Source: Fistularia commersonii
Lineage: Eukaryota; Chordata; Actinopteri; Syngnathiformes; Fistulariidae
Length of the DNA: 64,000 nt
Assembly: GCA_037954325.1 (NCBI GenBank)
Contig: JBBMNZ010000004.1
Span: 1,641,363-1,705,362 of the forward strand
Direction of reading: 5' to 3'
The notes beneath the pieces were generated by a model. The model saw only the letters and a list, made by a program, of their open reading frames with translations, did not search any database and was not told where the DNA came from. Positions 9,882 to 20,499 of this stretch are shown here, piece by piece; position 1 is the first letter of the stretch; each line of letters starts with the position of its first letter. The position numbers and the translations under genes are program-made.

Positions 9882-9919
9882 GGCGTTGAATGCTGAGCTG
9901 AAATCCGGGAACAGCTTTT

Positions 9920-10231
9920 TCACATTAAGAGTCTTTGGTGTCCAGGCAGGTGAGGGCCGGGTGGGGAGGTGAGCAGATGGCATCCTCTGTGGAACATTTG
10001 GCCTGCTATGCAAACTGGGAGGGATCTAGGGTAGGTTTTGGACTTGATCTGTACCATGACTAGCTGTTGAAAGCACTTCATGATGATGGGGGTCAGTGCT
10101 ACGGGGCGATAGTCATTGTAACTGGATGGGGCAGGTTTCCTCGACACGGGTACAACAGCGGATTTGAAGCATGACAGAACAGCCTCTTGCCTCAGGGAGA
10201 TATTAAAGATGCCCCTGAAGTCCCTCTGCAC
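9920..10231 (-). mobile_element. Rex1/CR1-group LINE reverse transcriptase fragment
   Basis: The minus-strand frame contains N-D-Y-R-P-V-A-L-T-P-I-I-M-K-C-F, a conserved block in the N-terminal part of CR1/Rex1-type reverse transcriptases. Only about 100 codons remain and the catalytic boxes are absent. The 400 bp that follow (10232-10610) hold no gene I recognise. Confidence 0.65.
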
Positions 10232-10858
10232 AGTCTTTCAGCATGTTGTTTGGGACTGCTGCCTTGTGGCTGTTGATGTTGGAGTGTTCTCTTCATGCAG
10301 GCAGCAGGCAGGTACAGGGCTCGCTGGTGGGTCTTCTGTGGATGAGTGTTGTTTTGACCCTCAAACCGTGGGAAGAAGCTGTTGAGGTTGCTCAGCAGAG
10401 AAATGTTGTCATGGCAGAGATGTGGCAGGGGTTTCTACTCTGTGAGGGTCCAGATGCTCCGCCAAGGGGCTCGTCGCGTCTATGCTGTCCTTGATTTGGC
10501 GGGTTGTCCTGCCGGTGGATTTGTGTTTGGCTTTCTGTTGCCACTCTTGCTGCTCTCGGGTCAGTTTCGTCCCTGGCTCTAAAGACTTTTCTTTTGCCCT
10601 CTATGCCATCAGTGTGGTGGCCGTGTTGCTTCTGTCCTAGAGGACTTGTTGTTTAAACACCAAGAAAGTCTTTGACGTGAGGATCAGGTATTTTCCTTTA
10701 TTTCAGGAATGGGGTCTGAAGGAGGCTCACTGAGCTCTCTCACTTGTGGAGAACAAATATTTTTGTCTTTTCTATTCATAACTTGAATGTACAATCCAGA
10801 ATGATGTTTGAGCCGCTGCAGCTGTTGGAGCTGCATCAGTTCCTCTTTAGCTGAGGGT

Positions 10859-10886
10859 GGTTTTTGTACGACGTTGTATCACTGTG
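10859..10886 (-). other. V-B2 recombination signal sequence, 12-bp spacer
   Basis: GGTTTTTGT (10859-10867), 12-base spacer, CACTGTG (10880-10886) on the plus strand, all perfect. Confidence 0.92.
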
Positions 10887-11399
10887 TGAACGGTAAGCTG
10901 TTGTCCTGCTGACAATAATAAACTCCTGCATCTTCATTCTGGACTCTGCTGATGGTCAGAGTGAAGTCAGTCCCAGACTGACTCCCACTAAAACGATCAG
11001 ACACTCCAGAGAAACGGCTGGTGGCATCATGAATAAGAAGCTTTGGCGCTTCTCCAGGTTTCTGAAGGTACCACTGAATATCATTGCTAACTCCTGTACT
11101 TGCTTTACATCTCATGGAGACGGTCTCTCCTGGAGCAGCAGACGGAGGTCCAGACTGAGTCAGGATAACCTCCCCGGATGAACCTGCAAAACAAGTCGGC
11201 GGAAGATTTTAGGAGACAAATTGAAGGACGTGGCAACAGAGGAGCACCGTTTCTCCAAGGTGGATGCTGCTCGTTTGGGTGTTCCTGCTTGGCATCAGAA
11301 CTTGATGGCAGTGAACCTGGAGCAACATCTCCAGAGGAGAGTCTCACCCTGGACGAGGAGCCCCAGGGTGGCCAGCTGGAGGATCAGTGACTTCATCAT
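10887..11399 (-). CDS. Ig light-chain V segment, family B, V-B2 (intact)
   Basis: Two minus-strand exons: leader 11399-11348 (52 nt) and V exon 11183-10887 (297 nt), with a 164-nt intron bounded by GTGAGAC and TTTTGCAG. The leader reads M-M-K-S-L-I-L-Q-L-A-T-L-G-L-L-V-Q, a typical signal peptide, and ends in phase 1, matching the V exon start (Gly, then S-S-G-E-V-I-L-T-Q-S). The V exon has both disulfide cysteines, W-Y-L-Q-K-P-G, and ends in S-L-P-F-T before the RSS. Leader and V exon lengths are in the normal range. It shows no defect and should be functional. It has no J or C of its own family nearby, so it would need a distant J-C. An octamer-like site lies upstream. Confidence 0.9.
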
Positions 11400-11473
11400 G
11401 GTGCTGCCGGTGTGTCGGTGCTTCTGAAAGGTCTGGAGCTCTTAACAGCTGGGAGCGGAGAGGCAGGACATGT

Positions 11474-11481
11474 ATGCAAAC
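11474..11481 (-). promoter_or_regulatory. Octamer-like site upstream of V-B2
   Basis: Minus-strand GTTTGCAT (complement of ATGCAAAC), a 7/8 match to the V-promoter octamer ATTTGCAT, 75 bp upstream of the leader ATG. No clear TATA box lies between; CTGTTAAGAG near 11440 is a weak candidate. Confidence 0.5.
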
Positions 11482-11789
11482 ACAGAGTCAGTCAGCTGGA
11501 GCTGTCCTCAACATGTCCTGCTGTGTCCTCCTCACTGCTCCACACATACGCATTTGCCAGCTTCAAAGGTCTGAAGCTCAAGATGTTTGACTGTCACCGT
11601 GCATTTATTGTAGTGAATCTTCCTGCTGCTCATAGAGTTCATTTTTGCACAACACCCTGTCGCTTTCTTGGATCCTGGAAAACAGCTCCCTTATTAGTAT
11701 TCTTTGTCCACTGCTGTGACTGACTGTGGATCAATATGTTTCAGTCCAGTCACTCCTGAAGCCACAGAAGAACTGATGACCCAGAGGTC

Positions 11790-11822
11790 CAAATCCTGAT
11801 GTATGCTGATGACACTGTTGTT
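11790..11822 (+). mobile_element. LINE reverse transcriptase box C remnant
   Basis: The plus strand reads L-M-Y-A-D-D-T-V-V-S and then a stop. It is a tiny isolated relic; the surrounding 11500-12120 holds no gene I can support. Confidence 0.4.
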
Positions 11823-12224
11823 TCCTGAACACTTTTTGTCTTCATCAGTTGTAAGGATACATAAAGAGGATCTTTACAAATTTTAGAGCTTGTCAAGCGA
11901 ACTTCAGGCACATCAGCCTGCTGAATTCAGGTCCGTCTCTTGAACATTGGAGGTCAATCTGCAGGTGCAAGGTTTGGTAGACTAGACGTTTGACATTCAG
12001 TGACAGTCAGGAAGCTCAGTTTTGTGATTGATAATCCAGGTTATTGGTCTACATGAACTTTGAGAGAATGTTTTCAGCATTCGATGCACAGTCCTAAATA
12101 TTAGCCTTTTCTAATGTTTTTGTTTTTGTAAAACGGCCGTGGGACTTGGGTTTTCATGCACATAGGGGCCCCACACACATTTGGAGGGGAAGGATACTTT
12201 ATAATTTGTCATTGTGCTTCTTCA

Positions 12225-12660
12225 CACAGGTAGTAGCAAAGAAAAAAAATGAAAGAAAATTTAAAATTAAAAGCAGAAAAAGAGAAAAAAAAGGAAAAAA
12301 TAAAGAAAAGAAAATAAAAAGAAAAAAAGAACAGAAAAAAATAGGAAAAAATAAAGAAAAAATGAAAAAAAAACAAATTAAAAGACAAGAAAAATGTTAA
12401 AAAAGAACAAGAGAAAATATTAAGAGAAAATAAAGATAAGAGAAAATAAAAAAAAATGCAAATTAAAGACTAGAAAATAAGAACAAAATAAAGAAAAGAT
12501 AAGAAAAAAAATTAAAGTTAAAATAAGGACAGGAAAAAATTAAGGAAAAATATAGACAAGAAAATAAAAAAAAATACTAATAAAAAAAGACTAGAAAAAA
12601 ATAAAGAAAAATAAATCAAAGAATTACAATAAAAATAAAAAAAAAAATACAAATTTAAAA
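12225..12660. repeat. A-rich purine tract
   Basis: About 435 bp made almost wholly of A with scattered G on the plus strand, in GAAAA and AAATAAAG-like units. A related but shorter A-rich tract occurs at 38530-38700 in the same flanking repeat. The lysine-rich open frame across it is a composition artefact. Confidence 0.85.
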
Positions 12661-12870
12661 ACTCGAACATTTAAAATTAAGAAAAACATACAGCAACAGG
12701 ATTTGCTAACTTTACACCAAACTATCCAGACTGCAGACACTACCTTGGCTCTCTTACAGATGCTACTTCTGGGGTTCAACACACCTACAAGCACAAACAC
12801 AACATTTAGGCATGCAGTGTCAAACAACACCTTACAATTGAACACATAACATTGATTTGCACACATACAA
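12655..12870 (-). repeat. Interspersed repeat with exon-like boundaries (copy A)
   Basis: Closely matches 38700-38905 (same strand) and, inverted, 35800-35990. On the minus strand it has GCTTGTAG then GTGTGTTGAACCCCAGAAG, as if a splice acceptor and a short exon. Function unknown. From 12870 to 13680 I see no gene. Confidence 0.55.
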
Positions 12871-13679
12871 AGAAAACCTCTGCCCAGACACTGCTCAGCT
12901 TAAACATCTTACTGACTTCAACAAAGTCACTGCTCTTAAATAGCAGCAATCAAGTAACATTGTGTTGAACAAAACATTTACAAGAATATTAAGCACTTCA
13001 CTTACCATTATTTTGCCAAGCACTTGTGATTTCCATCTGTGGACTGAAATCTGAAAAACACAGATTCTCATGACACTTTGCAAAAGAAACATAACATTCC
13101 ATCAAGGCTTCTTACCTTTAAGGTTGTTTCTGGATGCAAATTCTCAGTCTGCATTCAAATCCAACACGCAATCACTTCGGTGGCCAGTCAGCTTTAGTGA
13201 CAAACAATTTGTTTTATTGACTATTTCATATTCGTGAATGTCCAGATTGAGTCCATTTTTGGTACATTAAGCCAATTTCTAGTTTGCAATTCAGTCAAAC
13301 AGGAGCGCCCAGAGGAACGAGTGTAATCCAGCAAGTTGTTTTAGATGATAGACAGGATTACTTATCTCCTTACAGACTACAAAGATATATATACTATATA
13401 CATGGACTTGAACCAGTACCTTCTGCTTCAGAGGATCAGCCCACTGATGCCAGATCTCCTAAACATATATCCACATAAACATGTGTTAAATATGAAGGAA
13501 ATGCACTGGGATCCTTCCTGCCAAGCTGATTTGAAGTATTTATATTGATATGCAGGAACACAACCTTCTGTCTGAGCCAGATTTTACATCCTGTGTCCAA
13601 CAGCTATATAGTTGAATAGATTCACATAAACCGGCTAGTAGACAACGTTCCAAGAAACCACATGAATGTTAGCGAGAAC

Positions 13680-14090
13680 ATTTCAATCGGCAAAATAGTT
13701 GACTCTCTGATCTTCAGAGGACCTCATGTGTACAAGATGTAGTCCACCTCTGCTCTTAAGTTACTTTAGAAAACACCAAACTTGCACATGACTTCATCTA
13801 ACTCTATCGCCCTGTAGCCGCTATCATTTAGCATCACAGCTTCAGACTCAATTTCCCCTCCAGAACATTCCTCCATCAATGTAACTCCAATGCCCTGGTC
13901 AGTACAACAAAATCTAAGTGTCGAGCTTTGCACCTGTTCTCCTGGACACACAGTACATCCACCTTCCTTCTCTGCAACACATTGCCAACTCCACCTTTCC
14001 CAGTTACCGTCCCTGGCTCTTTTCCTCTTGTAGCCTATCGGCACCAATGGCAGTTGTTAAACCGGGCCTCTACCGACCTGGTCCAAGTTG
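13680..14090 (-). mobile_element. Degenerate RTE endonuclease remnant
   Basis: Scattered matches to the RTE 5' part: GTACAAGATGTAGTCCACCT at 13731, CTCCTGGACACACAGTA near 13940, and AATGGCAGTTGTTAAACCGGG near 14046. Much older and more eroded than the other RTE copies, with no useful frame. Confidence 0.65.
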
Positions 14091-15440
14091 TCTGATGCAA
14101 CCCTGTGCATTGCAACCCTGTGCATTCATCTGCGCTCAGAGACCCTGCCAATGCCCCACCGAGGTGCCATCAATGGCATTCGTAAGTTCCCGGTCTAGGC
14201 CAAGGAGACCAAACAAGAGGAACGAACGTATGCAGACAAGAGTTACGGGAAAGCGTATTTATTAACAGCTTGCAAAAACAATGGTAAAAAGTGGAAAGTC
14301 CTGGGCTCCTAAGCAGTCTGGTTTGACGACAACCGCTGCTGCCTCCAAAAGCAATTCCAGTTAAGAGACCACACAGCAGTACCCAGCTCTCAGAGGGCAT
14401 CTCACATCCCTGGCGTCGCCCAGGACCAATAGGGGACTGCGACTGGTTACCATTTACTAAACACTCTCAGAACTACCTGCAACATAGAGGGAAACAGTGC
14501 CAATTGAACAGATGAACAAACTGGTGCTGCAGTGAAACAGACGTACACCTCATGCTTACAAAGCTAAATCACTCCCAGCGATTAACGGACAGCCAATTTA
14601 ACAATTCGACATTAAATGACTCCAGACATGAACAATGTGCAAAACCAGAGCTTTTAGGGAGCTGCTCTTGTTGAATGCAGGACATGCGGCAACACAATGA
14701 CCAAGAAACAGTCACGCAAGTCACTTAAAGAACAGTCTAACTTGATTTTAGTTTTTAAAGTGGTATCAGCTCTAGTGTTGGAAAGTTCTAAGTGCACCAA
14801 CTCTCAGACTCCTTTTCTTGCAAAGACAACAGCATTTGTCTACACCTCCAGTACCAACTTTTAGGCAGTACTGCCTGATACTGAGCCCTGTTGCATTAAT
14901 GCAGTATATAGAGACAGCACCTTGTCACTCAGGACAGCTTGTAATAGCAATGTCCAAATGTCTACAGGCCACTCATGTGACTCTACTCTCTCAAAACAAG
15001 CAGTTTCTCCACCTCACATGCATTGAAAGGGGAACCATGCAAATATACCGACTGACATCCAGTGGCAGCCAAAATGAAGCCGAAGCATTCCAGACAGACG
15101 AGCCGGCTTGTGAAGGTACAGTGTCACAATCGCCAAGCAGAGAAGAAAAAGCACCACCTACTTGACAGACAAAAGAAAGCAGAGCAAAACAGCAAACCTG
15201 TCTTTCTCCCTCCAAAGATCCAAAATTGCAGAGGGAAAAAAGGCATCAAAAACCCTGCAGTAAACAAAAAAAGGTTATGTACGCCAAAAACTGAAGCACA
15301 AACTCAGGTACCTTCTTACCTTCTGACCTCAAGATGAAGCACAGCAACTCAAGGTGTGCAAGACACCTCTTGCAATTCCCCAGTCAAACACAACCTTGTA
15401 CACTCAGCTAGCTCTCCCCAGAGCCCTGACGTCTCTACAG
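14090..15440. repeat. No gene; older repeat DNA partly shared with 34.6 kb
   Basis: Bases 14965-15165 match 34630-34800 (for example ACATGCATTGAAAGGGGAA at both). The perfect octamer at 15037-15044 lies in this repeat and has no V nearby. I find no supportable gene in the stretch. Confidence 0.5.
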
Positions 15441-15850
15441 CAGTGTAGTAGCTATAATATCGAAAAATAAAAAAGGATACATAGATGTATAGATATATAT
15501 ATAGTATAAAAATAAAAAGAGACAGCAGATAGCAAGACATCCACAAATAAATAGACAACAGATACTACAACAACAACATTAGGGATAATAATGGAAGTCT
15601 TCAACCCTCCTCATCGCACTCAGCCCCAACCCCCCCCCCAAAAAAAAAAAAAAAAAATGAACAATGATATGAATTTATGTATGTATTTGGTTGTGAGATG
15701 ACTATTTGGTTGAGTGGTCACTTCTGACTTACGACTGCTGGTACTTTGGATCTTCGGTGACTGAATTGCACTTCTTGTAAGTCACTTTGGTTAAAAGCGT
15801 CTGCCACATGACTGGAATGTAATGTAATGACAACACACTATATGGGCACA
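15440..15850. repeat. Repeat flank shared with 38990-39383
   Basis: Closely similar to 38990-39383, including CAAGACATCCACAAATAAATAG, a homopolymer of C then A, and the block TGTGGCAGACGCTTTTAACCAAAG-like found widely in fish repeats (written here only as CAGACGCTTTTAACCAAAG). Both copies lead into the 3' end of an RTE element, so this may be one duplicated segment. Confidence 0.65.
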
Positions 15851-15920
15851 CCATATCATGCCGGATCTGTCGAGGACCGGGTTAACAACGACTGGCAGTG
15901 GTACTAATGATCTACAGGGT
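15851..15920 (+). repeat. Left 70-bp inverted repeat flanking RTE copy 2
   Basis: Compared with the reverse complement of 19153-19222, it has about 10 mismatches in 70 bases (86% identity by hand alignment). It directly adjoins the CTT tail at the RTE 3' end. Confidence 0.8.
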
Positions 15921-18900
15921 CTTCTTCTTCTTCTTCTTCTTCTTCTGTCAGCTTTTCCCTTCAGGGGTTGCCACAGCAAATCAACTTTCTCCATCTAACC
16001 CTATTCCTCCTCTCTCACACCAACTACCTTCATATCCTCTTTCACAACATCCATTAATCTTGTCTTTGGTCTTCCTTGAGACTTCATGCCTGGCAGCTTC
16101 ACCTTCAGCAACCTTCTACCTAGATCTTCACCATGGTTTGGACATGAACACTCCTTTGTTCATGTCCAAAAAATCTCAATCATCACTTTGTCTCGGTCAT
16201 ACATGTCCTGCACACCTGTGACAGATTCTTCTTCTCCTTTGGGGTTTTCCCTTCAGGGGTCGCCACAGCAAATCAACTTTCTCCATCTAACCCTATTCTC
16301 TGTATCCTCCTCGCTCACACCAACTAAATTCATATCCTCTCTCACTACGTCCATAAATCTCCTCTTTGGTCTTCCTCGAGACTTCTTGCCTGGCAGCTCC
16401 AATTCCAACATCCGTCTACCAATAAATTCTCTATCCCTCCTCTGTCCATGACCCAATCATCTCAGTCTGGCTTCTCTGACCTTCTCTCCAAAATATCTAA
16501 CATGTTCTGTTCCTCTGATAGACTCATTCCTGATCCTCTCCATCCTGGTCACTCCCAAAGAGAACCTCAACATCTTCATCTCTGCAACCTCTAGTTCTGC
16601 CTGCTGTCTTTTGTTCATTGTAACAGTTTCTTGGCCATACATCATCGCTGGTCTCACCACTGTCTTGTACACCTTTCCTTTTATTCTGGCTGATGTTCTT
16701 CTATCTCTTCGTACCCCTGACATTTTTCTCCACCCATTTCAACCTGCTTGGACCCATCTCTTCACCTCTTTTCCACACTCTCCGTTGCTCTGGGCTGTTG
16801 ACCCTAAGTACCTGAAATCCTCCAGCTTCTTGATCTCCACTCCCTGTAGCCTCACCGTTCCACCCGAGTTCCTCTCATTCCCACACATTTATTCTGTCTT
16901 ACTGTGACTAACTTTCATTCCTCTCCTTTCCAGAGCATACCTCTACCTCTCTAGATTTCCCTTCACTTGTTCCCTGCTCTCACTACAGATCACAATGTCA
17001 TCCGCAAACATCATGGTCCATGGGGATTCCTGTCTAACCTCATTTGTCAGCCTGTCCATCACCACTGCGAACAAGAAGGGTCTCAGAGCTTATCCCTGAT
17101 GGAGTCCCACCTCCACCTTGAACTTCTCTGTTATCCCTACAGCACAGCGTACCACTGTCTCACAGCTAGCATACATGTCCTGCACCAGTTTAACATACTT
17201 TTCTGCCACTCCAGACTTCCTCATACAATACCAGAGCTCCTCTCTTGGCACCCTGTCATATGCTTTTTCTAGGTCTACAAAAACACAATGGAGCTCCCTC
17301 TGGCCTTCTCTGTACTTCTCGATTAGCATTCTAAACGCAAATACTGCATCTGTAGTACTCCTTCTAGGCATGAAGCCATACTGCTGTTCACAAATGCTGA
17401 CTTCTGCTCTAAGTCTGGTTTCCACTACTCTTTCCCATAACTTCATTGTATGGCTCATCAACTTTATCCCTCTATAGTTGCCACAATTCTGCACATCCAC
17501 TTTATTCTTAAAAATAGGCACCATCACACTTTGTCTCCATTCTTCAGGCACCTTCTCACTCTCTAAGGTCCTGTTGAATAATCTAGTCAGAAAGTCTACC
17601 GCTGCCTCTCCTAGACACTTCCACACCTCAACAGGTATATCATCATCAACTGCCTTTCCACTCTTTATCCTCTTCAATGCCTTCCTCACTTCACTTTTAC
17701 TAATTTGTAGTACTTTGTGGTCTACAATAGTCTCCTCTTCTACCCTTGCCTCTCTTTCATTTTCAACATTCATCAGCTCTGCAAAGTACTCTTTCCATCT
17801 TCCTATCACTCTTCTAGCATCAGTCAATACATTTCCCTCTCTGTCCTTATTCACCCGGACCTGTTGTACATCCTTTCAATCTTTATCTCGCCAACCTGTA
17901 TAGATCATTATCACCCTCCTTACTGTCCAACCGAGCATACAAGTCATCGTAAGCCCTTTGTTTTGCCTTTGCTACCTCTACCTTTACCTTTCGTCGCATC
18001 TCCCTGAACTCCTCTCCGTTCTCTTCAGTCATCTCAGTATCCCACTTCTTTGCTAACCGCTTTCTCAGTATATACTCCTGCACTTCCTCATTCCACAACC
18101 AAGTCTCCTTATCTACTTTCCTTCCAGATGACACATCAAGTACTGTTCTATTGGTCTCCCTGATAACACTAGCTGTTGTTGTCCAATCATTTGGAAGCTC
18201 ATCCTGACCACCCAGACCCTTTCTCAACTCCTCCCTGAAAACATACAACACTCCTCCCTTTCAGCTTTCACCACTTTGTCCTCTACTGTGCCTTTGTCCT
18301 CTTCATCTTCCTTGTCACCAGAGTCATCCTACAAACCACCATCCTATGCTGTCTGGCTACACTCTCACCTACAACTACTTTGCAGTCACTGATCTCTCTC
18401 ACGTTACCTCGTCTATATAAGATGTAGTCTACCTGCGTTCTCCTTCCTCCGCTCTTATAAGTGACCCTATGTACCTGTTTTTTTTTCTGGAAAAAGGTAT
18501 TCACTACAGCCATTTCCATCCTTTTTGCAAAATCTACTACCATCTGTCCCTCTGCATTCCTATCCTGGATACCAAATCTGCTCATCACTTCTTCATCCCC
18601 TCTATTGCCTTCACCAACATGTCCATTGAAATCTGCACCAATTACCACCCACTAATTTCTGGGAATATTCTGCATCACTTCATCCAACTCATTCCAGAAC
18701 TTCTCCTTCTCTTCAGATTCACATCCCACCTGCGGGGCATAGCCACTAACAACATTGAGCATCTCACCTTCAATTTCCAATTTCAGACTCATAAGTCTAT
18801 CTGACATTCTTTTCACCTCTAGGACGTTCCTAACAAACTCCTCCTTCAAGATAAATCCTACTCCATTTCTCTTCTTGTCAGTACCATAATAGTACAACTT

Positions 18901-19152
18901 AAAGCCTGCTCCTAAGCTTCTAGCCTTACTACCTTCCCACCTGGTCTCCTGGACACACAGTATATCCACCTTCCTTCTCTGCATCATGTCGAACAACTCT
19001 CTACCTTTTCCTGTCATAGTTCCAATATTCAAAGTCCCTACTCTCAGTCCCAGACTCTTTCCTTTCCTCCTCTCCCTCTGCTTCCAAATAAGCCCTCCTC
19101 TCCTTCTTCTAGTCCTTGTTCTTCGACCCACAGTAGCCCAATTTCCATTAGT
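15921..19152 (-). mobile_element. RTE-type LINE copy 2, nearly full length
   Basis: Runs 5' to 3' on the minus strand. The endonuclease is at 19239-18283, with D-I-L-C-V-Q-E-T-R, G-F-I-L-K-E and G-A-D-F-N-G-H-V-G; a linker follows at 18251-17883. The reverse transcriptase at 17854-17090 has V-F-V-D-L-E-K-A-Y-D-R-V-P. The palm and C-terminal region continue in broken frames to 16457 and 16253 (G-K-K-S-R-G-R-P-K-R-R). The 3' end is a CTT/GAA microsatellite (15921-15945), as RTE elements have. Several frameshifts make it inactive. The last 3' segment is present twice, at about 15950-16090 and 16238-16400, suggesting a second truncated 3' end fused to it. About 3.2 kb is the usual RTE length. Confidence 0.85.
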
Positions 19153-19222
19153 ACCCTGTAGGTCATCAGTACCAATGGCGGTCGTTGTTAACCCGGTCCG
19201 CGACCGATCCGGTATGGTATAG
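19153..19222 (-). repeat. Right 70-bp inverted repeat flanking RTE copy 2
   Basis: Partner of 15851-15920. The same string, around GTTGTTAACCCGGTC, also occurs at the 5' ends of RTE copies 1, 3 and 5, so it belongs to the element's 5' end. Confidence 0.8.
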
Positions 19223-19264
19223 TTTTGGTTGACTTGCACGGGACAGTGCTGCCCTGAGGCTGCA

Positions 19265-20495
19265 TTTCATTAGTTATTTACACTGTTTACCAAAAAAGCA
19301 TCAACCTTGATGAGATAAGCAATTTTTGACAACATGGCTTTAACCATCAAACCTGTGGAAGGATTGCCGTGATTTTGACATATATTGTGCCGAATCATGT
19401 CCTATTCAACATATTTAAGCACCAGACACCAGTTTGAAGGAATTCATTAGTTATTTACACGGTGTACCCAAAACGCTACAATGCAGTGAGATACACACTT
19501 TTTTACCATATGGCGTTAATTTTGAACATGTGGCTAAATCACAGTAATTTTTACATGTATTTTGCAGAATCTTGTCCTGTTCAACATGTTTCAGTAAAAG
19601 TAACCTGAGTGAAAGAATTTATTATTTATTTACACTGTGTACCAAAATCGCTTCAACCTGGTGAGATAAACACTTTTTTACCACGTGGCTATATCTTTTG
19701 AACCTGTGGCTGGATGTGATTTATTTTGACATATATTGTGCAAAATCATGTCCTATTCAACATATTTCAGCACCAGACACCAGCTTGGTAGAATTCATTA
19801 GTTATTTACTCTTTGTCACAAAAACCTCTCAACTCGGGGAGATAAGAACTTTTTGACCACATGGCTATATCTTTTGAACCAGTGGCTTGATTTGAGTGAT
19901 TTTGACGTATAACGTGCAGAATCATGTCCTATTCAACATATATAAGAATTAGACACAAGGTTAAAAGAATTCATACGCTATGTACCAATTGTAAAAATAA
20001 CACTTCAACTCAAGTGAGAACAGCACTTTTCGACCACATGGCCTTATCTTTTGAACCTGTGGCTGAATCAGAATGATTTCTAAATATATCTTGCAAAAGC
20101 ATGTCGTATTCAACATATATCAGCACCTGACACAAGCTTAAAACATATATTCACACTTTGTACCAAAAATGCTTCAACTCGGTTAGATAGGCACTTTTTG
20201 ACCATATGGCTATATCTTTTGAACCTGTGGCTGGAGTTGAGTGATTTGACATATATCGTACATAATAATGTCCCATTCAACATATTTCACAACCAAACAC
20301 GAGCTTGAAACATTTCATAAGTTATTTACGCTGTGTACCGAAAACGCTACAACGCGTTGAGATAAGCATTTTTTTGATCATATGGCTATATCTTTTGTAG
20401 CTATGGCTGGATTTGAGTGATTTTGACATATATTGCACAAAATCTTGTCCTATTCAACATATTTCAGCACCTGATATGAGCTTGCTGTGTAAATA
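19265..20495. repeat. 176-bp satellite array, about 7 copies
   Basis: The marker CCTATTCAACATAT (with variants) recurs at 19401, 19576, 19752, 19928, 20105, 20272 and 20449: spacings of 175, 176, 176, 177, 167 and 177. Each unit also holds a CTATATCTTTTGAACCTGTGG-like block, a TTTTTGACCA block and a TAGTTATTTACAC block. Copies are diverged and no coding frame is kept. A second array of the same unit lies at 56673-57484. Confidence 0.9.
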
Positions 20496-20499
20496 CATA

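Noticed and set aside
12146..12400. Lysine-rich open frame
   Set aside because: It follows directly from the A-rich purine tract; no domain, and composition explains it.
15037..15044. Perfect octamer ATGCAAAT
   Set aside because: It lies in a repeat also found near 34.7 kb (there ATGCAAAC), with no V, TATA box or leader nearby.
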